From Maylandia zebra (Eukaryota; Chordata; Actinopteri; Cichliformes; Cichlidae): a stretch of DNA of 64,000 bases. The position numbers were made by a program, and so were the translations under genes. Below are positions 35,417 to 46,510 of this stretch, one piece after another; the stretch's first letter is position 1, and every line of letters begins with the position of its first letter. The notes beneath the pieces were generated by a model. It had not been told where the DNA came from and searched no databases. It saw only the letters and a program-made list of their open reading frames with translations. The DNA lies in the NCBI RefSeq assembly GCF_041146795.1, contig NC_135183.1, forward strand, positions 16,434,840 to 16,498,839, read 5' to 3'.

Positions 35417-35586
35417 CGTTTCAGAGCTGAAGCAGCATCGTCTGTTCCTCCTCTTCCACTTCTGTGAGTCTCTTTGTTTTGTCTATGATCCAGAGTTTGG
35501 TCATCATCCTCCTCCTCTTCCTCCTCCTGTGTGAATATTTTTCTCCTTCTGTGAATCTCTTGCTCCTTCCTCTCTTCACGTCTCAT
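35417..35586 (-). other. Candidate acidic first exon or leader exon
   Basis: The minus frame starts MRREERKEQEIHRRRKIF, carries an EEEEEEDDD run and ends at a strong splice donor (GAAAC|GTGAGTTT). A TATA-like 'tttttataga' lies about 30 bp upstream on the minus strand (plus 35610-35618). It could be an upstream non-coding exon of drd4, 4.3 kb away on the same strand, or a separate transcript. The Glu/Asp run arises from (TCC)n on plus and may be simple repeat. Confidence 0.3.
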
Positions 35587-36399
35587 CTGACAAACTTTTG
35601 TCTCCTCGTCTATAAAAAGCTACCCACCTCCTCCTCCTCCTCCTGGTGTTCCTGCTCTCTGATTGGCTAACAGTCAGCAGTGATATACTGACTCTCCTCC
35701 CTTCCTTCCTCGGTCATCAGGTGCTTTTTCTTCTTCTTCTTCTGTGGTATTTTGTATCTGCTGCTGTCATACCTGTGTGCTGTCAGGTGTGTGTGATGGA
35801 CAGGTGTTCTGATTTTTATGGATCATCATTCAGATGAGATCAGGTGACCAGTCAGGTGACTGTTGATGTCTTTAAGGGCATTAAATTAAAAAGAGGTTTT
35901 CAGTGTGACTGAGGAAGGCTCCTCCTCCTCTGTGACCTTTAGCTGCTGCCTGATGGATGAAGACCGTCACCTCCAGCTGTGTCTGTCAGACCCCACTGCA
36001 GGCGAAGCCTAAAGGTGCCTGAGGATGCTGAGTCAGCATTGCTTATTTTTTTTAACTGTAGCCATGGGAATGGCACCAACCTGCAGGTGTTTCTGACCTG
36101 GGATCAGAGGCTGAAAGGCTCTTCATACTAATCTTCTTTTAGAAGTGCCAACGTGTAGAGACAGGAAGTGACACGGTTCTGCTCTTTAATTACCTCATCA
36201 TTAACAAGCTGTTCACCTGTCAAACTTTTCCCCTGGACTTTCACGTTCATCTGTAACTCCACCTACTCCAACTCCTCTGGGGAAAAACCAGGCAAGAGTC
36301 CCAGCTCTCCTCCAGGTGGACAGAACACCTGAGTGAGCTCCAGTGACCTGGAGGTTCACGATCGATCGACAGCTCTCTGTTCGCCGCAATAGACCAGCT

Positions 36400-39320
36400 T
36401 GGAGGAAAAAGTGATGGGATGAAGACAGGACAAAGACATGCTGAGGAAGGGAGCCAGAGATTAATAATAACTAATGATTAAATGCAGAGAGCTGTATAAA
36501 GCCATATAAATACTCAGTGCATCATGGGAATCCCCCAGCAGCCTATACCTATTGCAGCATAACTAAGGGAGAATTCAGGGTCACCTGATCCAGCCCGAAC
36601 TATATGTTTTATCAAAAAGGAAAGTTTTAAGCCTAATCTTAAATGTAGAGATAGTGTCTGTCTCCTGAATCCAAACTGGAAGCTGGTTCCATAGAAGAGG
36701 GGGCTGAAAGTTGAAGGCTAAATTCTGGATTTAACAGGGAGCCAATGAAGGGAAGCCAATATAGGAGAAATATGCTCTCTCTTTCTAGTCCCTGTCAGTA
36801 CTCTTGCTGCAGCATTTTGGATCAACTGAAAGCTTTTCAGGGAGTTTTAGGACATCCTGATAATAATGAATTGCAGTAGTCCAGCCTAGAAGTAATAAAT
36901 GCATAAACCAGTTGAGACAGGATGTTTCTAATTTTAGAGATATTGCACAAATGGAAAAAAAAAAGCAGTCCTATATATTTGTTTAAATATATGCATTGAA
37001 GGACATATCCTGGTCAAAAACGACTCCAAGATTCTTCACAGTGTTACCGGAGGCCAAAGTAATGCCAACCAGAGTAAGAATCTGGTTAGATACCATATTT
37101 CTAAGATTTTTGGGGCCAAGTACAATAACGTCAGTTTTATGTGAATTAAGAAGCAGAAAATTAGAGGCTTCATGGACAGGGGCGGATTTAGAGAAATTTT
37201 CTTAGGGTGGCATGAGGGTGGCAAAGAAATCAAATGGGGTGGCAAAATCAAAGCCTTTTTTTTTTCAAACACATATGCAGGTGGTTACGTATGGTTAAAA
37301 TAATTCAAATGCAGTAAGTATACACATTTTTCATATAAATATAGTCTATAACTTAATTATTGTCTGTAGCCCACATAATTACACACTTTAGTTACATAAA
37401 ACATGTGAGTTTTGATGTTATGTGCTGTATAGCCTGTATAATAAATAAATATGTAGCCCAATAAGTATAAAATCCAGAAAGCTACACAACATGGGGCGGT
37501 TCATTTACAAACACAAGTCTAACTTAAGTTTCACACTGTTTTTTGTTAGAAAACAATCACATTGTTAGATGCTTAAATTACACAAAATGTCAGAAATCTG
37601 CACTGTCATGAAAATTTAAACCTAATTTTTCATGATTTGTTGGATTCACCCACTGAGGTCTGAAATACAAACGGCCATTTTTGACTCCTTTTGAGTTTAC
37701 ATTTGTATTTCACCCTCAGATTGTTTCATTTTATTTTTTTCCCCTTGCCTTGTTTGGTATCATTCTTTTCAGCTCATCTGAATTTAGTTGTTTTTCACTG
37801 AAATACTGCATTAGTACTACTATTACTATTAATAGTACTATTACTGATCTAAAATCACACAAAAAACTTAAAATCCTAGTTGTATTTTTTACTGTAAAAC
37901 AACCCCCCACCAGACATGTTGAGTAAATTTTTATAACTTGAAATGCAAATATAATATAATTGTACATTTTGTAAACATATACAACTATTTATCTAAAAAT
38001 GCAGCCAATACACCTGCCGTTTTTTGGTTTTGTTTTTTTTTTCATTTTCTACAACCATTTAAAAATATTACTAAAACCAAAGTGAGAGAACAATCAGGTG
38101 TTGCATTAAGATGCCCCACAAATGATGTGTGCCAGTAAAAAAAAAAAAGAGAGAGAGAGGGGAACCGCACAGGGATAAACCTGCAGGCCTGACAACAGGA
38201 GGTGTATCACTCCGCTGGTTTTCTACTTAGTGTTTACGTTCCAAATGTGCCTTTGTGACATTCATTAGTGCCCTCACTGACACACAAAACAAAACGACTA
38301 CACAACAGAACAGCTACACAAGACAACACAACACACTAAGAATCCACTCCACACTAAACGTCACAAATCTCCCACATCTAAAAACTCTCCCCCCCCCCTC
38401 TCTCTCTCTCTCACTCACTCGCTCTGTCTCGCTGCCGTTACCGTCACTCCCAAAACGTTTCCCTCTTCCTAAACAACCAAATCCCATGTGTTGACTTTTT
38501 TTAAAAATTGGTCGACATGGTACGATAGGAAAGAGGTGGCTTTTTCTTCCTTTCTTTACTGTTTTCGTGCTGTCCTTAGAAAACGCTTAAAACACACACA
38601 CACACAAAAACGTGACGACAGTATTTAGAAAAAAGCGTGGCTTATATATATTATCACAATTCTGGATTTACTGGCCTGTAATTAAAATGTAAAAACTTTG
38701 AAGTCTGAACTTTCAATGTGGGCTGAAATAGAGAGTCAGCGTGGCTGCAGCTTTTTGCTATGTCAGCTTAGATCAGTCATGTGATTTGGAGGTGCAGCAT
38801 GTCCGTGGACCACAGAGGGTTCATAACACTCACCTTCCTTCCATTTCCACAGTGTAACATCCAACCATCTGTGTAAAATCCGAAATTCCCATGGTGTTGT
38901 TCAAAATGTGCTCTGGCACAATCATAAACATGCTTGTTACTGAAAACAAGAAAAAAGCCGGTCCTGCTATGGGCTGAACCATTTGTTAATGGTGGAGGGG
39001 GGAACACTATGCAATATATTCCATTTTAGCATTTATATTCACTGTTGAGTGTAACTACGCTCAAACTGTTAATGCTATCTTATTGTAATAAACAACACTG
39101 TTATATGCAAAACTCGCGTGGCACTTGGGGTGGCAAGGGATCATTTTAGGGTGGCACTTGCCACCCCATGCCACCCTTCTAGATCTGCCCCTGTTCATGG
39201 ATAGATAAAGTTGGGTGTCATCTGTATACCATGCCTTCTGACGGAACTGCCTAAGGGAAGCATGTATAATGTAAAAAGAATTGGTCATAATTGTGTTTAC
39301 CTTATACATGTCGATCACAT
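36400..39320 (-). mobile_element. L2-like LINE 3' half, split by a 2-kb hAT element
   Basis: The parts at 36400-37176 and 39194-39320 form one minus-strand repeat of the same family as 12867-13137. Remains of the reverse-transcriptase end are visible (on plus 'ctgctgcagcattttggat', 'agggagccaatgaaggg'). The two halves match across the interruption: 'ggcttcatgga' and 'ttcatggatagataaag'. The copy is 5'-truncated and not coding. Confidence 0.7.
37177..39193. mobile_element. Non-autonomous hAT transposon (2,017 bp)
   Basis: The left end reads CAGGGGCGGATTTAGAGAAA and the reverse complement of the right end CAGGGGCAGATCTAGAAGGG. Subterminal 'gggtggca' motifs occur several times at both ends. The 8-bp direct repeat TTCATGGA flanks it (37169-37176 and 39194-39201), as expected for hAT. 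Inside are AT-rich DNA, a (GA)n and a (CT)n tract, and no transposase frame. Confidence 0.85.
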
Positions 39321-40130
39321 GTGGAAACAGACAAGTGAGAAGTTTGTGTGTGTGCTACAGCTGAATGTTTGTGCCTGATCTCCTGTGTGACCCAGGGCTC
39401 CGTGTTGGTTGGAGATGATGTTATTGTTCACTGTGCAGAGCTTCATGATGAGAGCGCTGTTCATGTTAATGAGCTGTCATTTATTAGCATCTGTGAGAGG
39501 AAGCAGAGTCCTTTTATCCTGCTCATGCTGCTGCTGCACAAATGTGTCATACATGACTGATCTGGAGAATCTAAACAACGCTGTAACTCATTTGTGGATG
39601 AATCTGTCGCAGCGGGTGTGTTCTGGTCCTGATTCAAACAGGCGAGTCTCTGATTGCAGACATGAAAACATGCTAATGAGGTGCACACGGCCCTACTCAC
39701 GCATTTCATTTGTTTCCTAATGGAGCCCAGCAAGTGCTGCCACTGATCTGCATAAAACCTTTGAAACAGTCTTAGAACCTCAGTTACTCCATCAGCCCTC
39801 ACTGTCAGTTCATAGCGATGAAGCTCTGCTGGTTGAGATGAATTACGTCATTAATCGTCTTTGGGTCACACCTTAAATTTATTTATGTATGGTTTCTACG
39901 TTAACTCTGTGATGTTGTTCATATCAAGATAGAGAAAATCTCTAAGGAGCCTTTCCAGCTTCACGTTGAATCTGTGGCGTAAAGAATTATAGCAACTCTG
40001 AAAGAAAAAGGAGCGCCACTCCAAGGTGTACTTAATAAAGCGGCAGGTGGGTATATATACCTGTCTGATTAGCAGTGTCATAATGTACACCTGAGATGCA
40101 AAACTGAGTACCTGCTTCGACCTGTATTTG

Positions 40131-40440
40131 GGGCGATCGTGGCTCAAGAGTTGGGAGTTCGCCTTGTAATCAGAAGGTTGCTGGTTCGAGCCTGGGCTCT
40201 GACAGTCTTGATTGTTGTATCCTTGGGCAAGACACTTGACCCGTTGCCTACTGGTGGTGGTCAGAGGGCCCAGTGGTGCCAGTATCTGGCAGCCTTGCCT
40301 CTGTCAGTGCATCCCAGGGTGGCTGTGGCTACAATGTAGCTGCCATCATGTGTGTGTGAATGGGTGGGTGACTGGATGTGTAAAGTGCTTTGGGTCCTTA
40401 GGGACTAGTAAAGCGCTATACAAATACAGGCTATGTACTT
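40131..40440 (+). mobile_element. tRNA-derived SINE (AFC/L2-tail type)
   Basis: The 5' head has RNA polymerase III promoter boxes as in a tRNA: A box 'tggctcaagagttgg' and B box 'ggttcgagcc', spaced about 40 bp. The unit ends in 'gtaaagcgctatacaaatac', the 3' tail shared with L2 LINEs that mobilise it. The layout matches the AFC SINEs described from cichlids. It is close to full length. It is not a functional tRNA: no acceptor stem pairs around the head. Confidence 0.75.
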
Positions 40441-40544
40441 GCTCCACCATAAGTTTATATGCATTTATACACCTCTCTGCATTTAATCATTAGTTATTAT
40501 TAATCTCTGGCTCTCTTCCACAGCGTGTCTATGTCCTGTCTTCT

Positions 40545-40785
40545 TCCCCTCACCTCCAACATGTTGCAGGAGATGGTCGCCCCTCCTGGTTCGCCTGGAG
40601 GTTTCTTCCGGTTAAAAGGGAGGGTTTTCTTCCCACTGTCACCAAGTGCTTGCTCAAAGAGGGAATTCTGATTGTTTCGGTTTCTCTGCATAATTCTGGG
40701 TCTTGACCTTCCAATGTAAAATGCTTTGAGGGGACTGTTGGTGTGATTTGGAAAATGAAAAAATAAAACTGAACTGAACTTGGTT
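40545..40785 (+). mobile_element. LINE 3' fragment (plus-strand copy)
   Basis: Plus-strand member of the family at 12867-13137: 'tcgcctggaggtttcttccg', 'ccactgtcaccaagtgcttg', then 'aatgctttgagg' and an 'aactgaactgaactt' tail. Only the 3' 240 bp are present. Confidence 0.7.
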
Positions 40786-41049
40786 CCACTGAAGTGCAAT
40801 CTCAGTTCTGACAGTGTGTTACTCATAGTTTGAAGTAATCTGACTGAAAGCAGAGATGGATTCAGGACTGTGTGTGTGTCAGTCATATGTGTGAAACTAT
40901 GAGAAAGGCTAATGTCTTGGTGAAAGCTGAGGATCCACTCGATGAAGAAGAGTGGTCTAAGCCCATCCTGCCTGTCTTTGCAGGACAATGAAAGCTGGTT
41001 CTTTCTCAGAGGAGGCTCTGAGGGTCTGCAGGTTTTCTCCAGGCTCTCC

Positions 41050-41052
<3 letters not shown>

Positions 41053-41098
<46 letters not shown>
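41053..41098. repeat. (GT)n microsatellite
   Basis: About 46 bp of perfect GT dinucleotide, followed some 30 bp later by (TTTA)n/(TTTG)n. Valine/cysteine frames across it are artefacts. Confidence 0.95.
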
Positions 41099-41101
<3 letters not shown>

Positions 41102-41169
41102 AATCAGATCCAGGATCAGACCCGCTGGGTTTATTTATTTATTTATTTATTTGTTTGTTTGTGGGAGGT

Positions 41170-43590
41170 GTGAGGACAGGAACGAGTCACATGACGTTCC
41201 ATTTATAGTGAGAACAAAGATTCAGAGAGAACAAGCCTGTCCTCTTCATCCTCTTCTTCCTCTGTAATCAGTTGCTGTTGATCGTGTCAGGATGAACTGA
41301 TTGATTTGATATGAAAACAGCAGGTGCAGACATGTTTGTTTGTTATTGATCTCTTCTAATAAATGAGCTGTTAGCCTTGCTGACAGCGTCTGATCGATTC
41401 AGGTCCATCAGAACTCTGACTGATTCAGTCACAGCGTTTCATCCACTCACCCCTGACTCACGTTCGCCTGCACTGACTCATTTACACTTTTAAATCACTC
41501 TGTGTTTGGAGGTTCGAGGGCTTAGCCAATCATTTCACTGCTCACACAGTTTCACACGTCATTTACCCAGAATTCAGCAGCTGCTGTGACAGGACGCTTT
41601 GAACGGAGCTGACAGAGTTTAAGATTTCACTGATTCCCCTGATCAAAGGTTGCTGAAGCCAAGCCAGCTTCAGATATATTACACAGCAACAGTCACACAC
41701 CTCAGAGATGACACCTGATAGGCTCACCTCTGTACACACAGCAGTGATCCTACAGAACTGCTAACACGGTCACTACTCATGAATGACAAAGCTCATATCT
41801 GACCTCTTGACTCCTGTAACGTGGCCGACTGTACCAGCAAACACTCCCATTAAACTACATTTATTCCACTCTCGGACTGGAAAGTCCTTCCTAATGAGTG
41901 ATTTAAATACCAAAAATGATCCTGATTATGTTTCTAACTGAATCCCAGGTAAATTTCTCTCTGCTGCTGTCTGCTCGCCCTGTGTGGGTGGGATTTAAGC
42001 AGTCTTGTGTAGTAAGCCTGACCCCGACCCACATGAACGTTACTCAGACGTTTCCAGTCAGGTGCTGGAGTGAGTGATAATTAAAGTTTAATTAATCTCC
42101 ACACACTCTGCTCATCTGGTTTTTAAAGCTTACTCTGCCTTCATCATCCTCATCATGATTGCACCAGCTGCTCCTCCTCCCGTACTTCTGATAGCTCCTT
42201 CAGACAATTGTCCAATCAGCAGTGACTCAGTCTTTCTGAGGAGCTGCAGCTGCACATGCTCACAGAATACAGGAAAACACATCTCTGTGTCAGCAAAATC
42301 AATACTGATTAATACTGATAATCTGATGGGCTGTGTGTGGTACAGTCCACAGTTCAGATTGTGACAGTAGAATCACAAAGTGGACTCTCACACTGATGTT
42401 TCTACTGTTCCTGTGCTGCCACCTCCAGGACAAACACGTTCTTACACCCAGAGGTGCCGCTATTGCTTAATTTTGAACCAGCTTTATTAACAAACCTCAG
42501 TCAAAACGGAAGAAACAAACCCTCTGATGAACTCCAGCAAGGAAACCGAAATAAAAAGAAAACATAATGAAATGTGAATAAATGAAATGAAAGATGTTCT
42601 TCTTTGTTTTTGTGCTTAGTCAACATAACACACACTCAGATATAACAGTCTGCACTTCAGACTGTATATCAAAGATGGTTAGTGTCTTGGAACCTGGACA
42701 GGAAGCTGAGATGTTCTTAGGGACACTCAGAGAAGTTTAACTGCCAGGATGAAAAATTCTTTTAAATCCCAAATTTGTGACAAGTCAGAAAACCTTAATG
42801 TGTTTTTATCATTGACCCGTGATACACGCAGCTTTTATATCACAGCCACGCATCACAGTGATTGTCCAGAAGGGCTTCAAGCTGCACTTTTAATAATCAA
42901 TCATAGACTGTAAATAAAGATTGATGTAGGTAATGTCCAGCACAGGCCAACTCCTCTGCTATAGAAGTGTAGTTGACCTTTGACCTCTGACTTTTACCTG
43001 TAGTCAGTTTTGTACATGCAGGGAGAGTCAAACTTTATTTAATACTTTATTGGAAACAGATTTTCTTTACATGGACACATTTCAGACTGTCACATTTACA
43101 GGTAGGCATTTTGCACATGCTCAGTGTGACTCCGACCAGCTCCACAGAAACACCAACAAACTTTGTTAATTAATAGCTTTGTTTAATTTCTGTCTCTGAT
43201 GTCAGAGACACAAACTGACACGTAAAAGGCGACAGGAAAACTTCAAGTGATCAGCGACAGGCCCCTTCAAAATAAAAGTATAAGATGTAAATACATACTG
43301 GGAGGAGCTGAAAGTCATCGAGTCTCTGTCAATCATGTGCTGGACCATGTGACCACAGTTGGACTCAAACAGGTGAGACTGAAGATGGTTCTCTTTGGTT
43401 TCCACCTGTGGTGGCGTGCAGCTCTGTCACTGGATGTTTGTTGGTAAGATGGATCTTGAGAATTGTAGTTAACTTCTTTGCATCCTCAGATGTGTGAAGG
43501 TTAGGTTTTCTTGTGTTTTTCTCTCAGACAGGTGAGTGTGAGGTGGAGCTGATGATGATGAAGATGATAAAGTAGTAACAGGTGCCTCCC
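41170..43590. other. Intergenic, no gene recognised
   Basis: About 2.4 kb of unique-looking sequence. No frame has a recognisable family, and no transposon ends or RNA genes were found. Confidence 0.5.
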
Positions 43591-43591
43591 T

Positions 43592-43724
43592 TCACTTTTT
43601 CCCAGGACCAAAGGGGTCTGCGGTGGCGTCGCCAGCCTTCTCCTCTCCACCCTGCAATCTGTCAACTAGGTTCGCTGTCCCACAGGTGGCCAGGACACAC
43701 CGAGCACCTGTGGCCCCATGAATC
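43592..43724 (-). CDS. Candidate terminal exon of an adrenomedullin/CGRP-family peptide
   Basis: A GC-rich frame of 43 residues plus stop stands in AT-rich surroundings. It starts at an acceptor (CTTTCTTAG|G) that completes an AG|G codon. It reads IHGATGARCVLATCGTANL, continues VDRLQGGEEKAGDATADPFG and ends PGKK-stop. Three family marks occur in order: a six-residue disulphide ring (C-VLAT-C; adrenomedullin-2 has CVLGTC), an amphipathic NLxxRL segment (NLSHRL in adrenomedullin 2), and a C-terminal DPFGP-GKK, where Gly-Lys-Lys is the usual signal for basic-residue trimming and amidation (compare SPQGY-GRR of adrenomedullin). The amidated residue would be Pro, as in calcitonin, not Tyr. No dibasic cleavage site precedes the ring and no signal-peptide exon is identified, so the call is tentative. 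The phase fits exons at 49108-49412 upstream. Confidence 0.4.
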
Positions 43725-43879
43725 CTAAGAAAGGCACAGGTAATTGATTAACTGATTGATTAATTATCTAGGAACACCTTTAATAATTATTGATACTTAT
43801 TTAGACTCTTTCTTTTTGATTGATCTTTCTGAGTTGTACTTCAGTGACTTCTTCCAAATAATCAGCGTGTCTTTCAGAT

Positions 43880-44133
43880 CCCACACTGCCTGTCTCTCTG
43901 TCTGTTTTTCTTTCTGTTTGTTTGCCTGTTTGTCTTTCCGTATGTTTGTTTATCTGTTCACCTGTCTGTCTTTTTCTTTTGTCTGTTTGGTTTTCTGTTT
44001 TAGTGTTTGGCTGTCTGTCTGTGTTTGCATTCTGTCCATCTGCCTGTCTTTCTGCTTGTTGCTCTGTCTGTTTTGTCATCTATTTTTTTGTCTGTCTGCT
44101 TGGTAGCTTGTCTGTCTGTCTGCCTGTCTTCTC
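43880..44133. repeat. CTGT/TTTG-rich microsatellite, left part
   Basis: Degenerate array of 'tctgtctg' and 'tgtttgtc' units. The same kind of array resumes at 46263 on the other side of the LINE, so one array was split by the insertion. Confidence 0.85.
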
Positions 44134-46262
44134 AGAATCAGAATCAGAATGGGGTTTATTGCCAGATGTTGAGGTTTACAACATTAGGAAATTGCTGCGG
44201 TGCTTCAGTGCAAACAGTGTCATAAATAGCACTTAAATAGACATGAAAAAAAATAAAAAAATAAAAATAAAAGTAAGAATAAGAATTAAAAGTGCTATGT
44301 AGAAAGATATGTGCATGAGATATACATGAGATATATACATGAGAATAAGAATTATGAGTGCTACGTAGAAAGATATATACATGAGTGCAGGTGGTGATCA
44401 GTGCCAAACATAGAATGATGCAGTGACACAGCGTGGGGTCATGTGTTAGTGGCGGGGACAGTCATATGGTTATTGTTCATGTGTCCAACAGCAGAGGGGA
44501 AGAAACTGTTCTTATGGCGAGAGGTTCTGGTGCGAATGGACCGGAGCCTCCTGCCTGAGGGGAGCAGGTCAAACAGACTGTGTCCAGGGTGAGAAGGGTC
44601 AGCTGAGATCCGGGCTGCACGCCGCAGTGTCCTGGAGGTGTACAGGTCCTGCAGAGATGGGAGTCTGCAGCCAATCACCTTCTCAGCAGAGCGCACAACA
44701 CGCTGCAGTCTCTGTTTGTCCCTGATAGTGGCTCCAGCGTACCACACGGTGATGGAGGAGGTGAGGATGGACTTGATGATTGCAGTGTAGAACTGCATCA
44801 TCGTCCGTGTTGGCAGGTTGAATTTCTTCAGCTGCCTCAGGAAGTACATCCTCTGCTGGGCTTTCTTGATGACGGAGGTGATGGTGGGCTCCCACTTCAG
44901 GTCCTGGGTGATGGTGGTACCCAGGAAGCGGAATGAGTCCACAGAGGTGATGGGGGTGTCAGTCAGGATGATGGGGGGGAGTGGGGCTGTGTGCTTCCTG
45001 AAGTCCACAATAATCTCCACTGTCTTCTGGGCATTCAGCACCAGGTTGTTGTGGCTGCACCAGGTCACCAGACGTTCAACCTCCCTCCTGTAGGCAGACT
45101 CGTCCCCGTCCGAGATGAGTCCAATAACGGTGGTGTCATCTGCGAACTTGATTAGCTTGACAGACTGGTGGGTGGAGGTGCAGCAGTTGGTGTACAGGGA
45201 GAAGAGCAGAGGAGAAAGAACACAGCCCTGAGGGGAGCCGGTGCTGATGGTCCGGGAGTCCGAGACATTCTTTCCCAGCCTCACATGCTGCTTCCTGTCC
45301 GTCAGGAAGTCAGTGATCCACCGGCAGATGGGATCAGGCACATTCATCTGGGAAAGCTTGCCTCGGAGATGGTCTGGAAGGATGGTGTTGAAGGCAGAGC
45401 TGAAGTCCACAAACAGGATCCTGGCGTAGGTTCCTGGGGAGTCCAGATGCTGCAGGATGAAGTGTAGGGCCATGTTGATGGCGTCATCTACAGACCTGTT
45501 GGCTCTATATGCAAACTGCAGGGGGTCCAGGAGGGGGGCCGTGAGGGTCTTGAGATAGGAGAGAACCAGGCGCTCAAATGACTTCATGACCACAGATGTC
45601 AGAGCCACGGGTCTGTAGTCATTTAGTCCAGTGATCCTAGGTTTCTTGGGGACAGGGATTATGGTGGAGGACTTGAAGCAGGCAGGCACATGACATGCCT
45701 GCAGTGAGGAGTTGAAAATGCCAGAAAACACTGGGGCCAGCTCGTTTGCACAGTGTCTGAGGGTGGCAGGAGACACACCGTCTGGGCCGGGAGCTTTCCG
45801 AGCATTCAGGTTCTTAAACTGCTTCCTCACATCTGCTTCATGAATATGAAGAGTTGTGGTGGGAGGAGGTGGTGTGAAATCCTCTTTTGTGTGGGGTGAG
45901 GAGGTGGGTGTTGTAGGTGAACAGTTTGAAGGTGGTGATGGCTCTATGGAGGGGGGAGAGGTGGGGGAATGAGTGTCCAAAGTGCCTCTATTGTTGGGGC
46001 CGTTGGAGGTGTGAAGGCTGCCTGATGGCTCGTCAAAACGGCAGTAGAAGTCGTTAAGGGTGTTGGCCAAGAGCAAGTCATCAGTGGAGTGGGGGGTTTT
46101 AGGCTTGTAGTTGGTGATATTCCTAAAACCTTTCCACACAGAGGCCGAGTCATTCTCTGAGATCTGCTGCTGCATCTTCTCAGAGTGCTGATGTTTGGCA
46201 ATGTCCACTTCTTTAGTGAACCTGTACTTGGCCTCTCTGTAGCAGTCCCTGTCTCCGCTTCT
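44134..46262 (-). mobile_element. Non-LTR retrotransposon (LINE), 5'-truncated, young-looking
   Basis: The 3' end is at the left: on minus 'ggcaataaaccccattctga' followed by repeated ATTCTG units, a tail typical of a fish LINE group (Rex1/CR1-L2 type; the exact clade is uncertain). The 5' end stops abruptly near 46262 inside the microsatellite, as expected of 5' truncation during target-primed reverse transcription. The reverse-transcriptase frame inside is almost uninterrupted, which suggests a recent insertion. Confidence 0.85.
44439..46208 (-). CDS. LINE reverse transcriptase, C-terminal part
   Basis: A single open frame of about 590 codons copies LINE RNA into DNA at a nicked target. Motifs in order: RKAPGPDGVSPATLRHC (fingers), NDYRPVALTSVVMKSFERLV, LQFAYRANRSVDDAI, ILFVDFSSAFNTI (first catalytic Asp), STGSPQGCVLSPLLFSLYTN, IKFADDTTVIGLI (catalytic FADD), NNLVLNAQKTVEIIVDFRK, FRFLGTTI, and a C-terminal region with AEKVIGCRLPSLQDLYTSR and HSLFDLLPSGRRLRSI. 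The N-terminal endonuclease domain is missing because the copy is truncated. One oddity is TNCCTS after the LYTN motif, where most relatives have LYTNDC: an acidic residue is changed to Cys. Confidence 0.85.
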   Translation of the reverse strand: MDIAKHQHSEKMQQQISENDSASVWKGFRNITNYKPKTPHSTDDLLLANTLNDFYCRFDEPSGSLHTSNGPNNRGTLDTHSPTSPPSIEPSPPSNCSPTTPTSSPHTKEDFTPPPPTTTLHIHEADVRKQFKNLNARKAPGPDGVSPATLRHCANELAPVFSGIFNSSLQACHVPACFKSSTIIPVPKKPRITGLNDYRPVALTSVVMKSFERLVLSYLKTLTAPLLDPLQFAYRANRSVDDAINMALHFILQHLDSPGTYARILFVDFSSAFNTILPDHLRGKLSQMNVPDPICRWITDFLTDRKQHVRLGKNVSDSRTISTGSPQGCVLSPLLFSLYTNCCTSTHQSVKLIKFADDTTVIGLISDGDESAYRREVERLVTWCSHNNLVLNAQKTVEIIVDFRKHTAPLPPIILTDTPITSVDSFRFLGTTITQDLKWEPTITSVIKKAQQRMYFLRQLKKFNLPTRTMMQFYTAIIKSILTSSITVWYAGATIRDKQRLQRVVRSAEKVIGCRLPSLQDLYTSRTLRRAARISADPSHPGHSLFDLLPSGRRLRSIRTRTSRHKNSFFPSAVGHMNNNHMTVPATNT

Positions 46263-46510
46263 GTTTGTCTATCTGTATGTTTGTTTATCTGTCTGCCTGC
46301 CTGTCTGTCTTTTTCTCTTGTCTGTTTTGTAATCTGCCTGCCTGCCTGTTTGTTTGTCTTTTTCAGTTGGCTGCTTAATTTTCTGTTTAGGTGTTTGGTT
46401 GTCTGTTTGTCTTCTTTTTGTCCATTTGTCTGTCTGTCTGTCTGTTTGTCTTTTGGTCTGTCAATGTGTCTGTTTGTTTGTTTGTTTTTCTGTTTGTCTG
46501 TCTGCCTCCC
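46263..46510. repeat. CTGT/TTTG-rich microsatellite, right part
   Basis: Continuation of the array at 43880-44133 beyond the LINE. Cysteine/leucine/valine-rich frames in both parts are artefacts of the repeat. Confidence 0.85.

Noticed and set aside
40131-40200. tRNA gene
   Set aside because: A and B boxes are present, but acceptor and anticodon stems do not form a tRNA, and the sequence continues into an L2-tailed SINE body.
43756-44236. Cysteine/serine/leucine-rich ORFs
   Set aside because: They are translations of the CTGT/TTTG microsatellite; the same holds at 46185-46637.
45093-45467. Plus-strand ORFs of 60-99 codons across 44.8-45.5 kb
   Set aside because: They are antisense shadows of the LINE reverse transcriptase, which has clear catalytic motifs on the minus strand.
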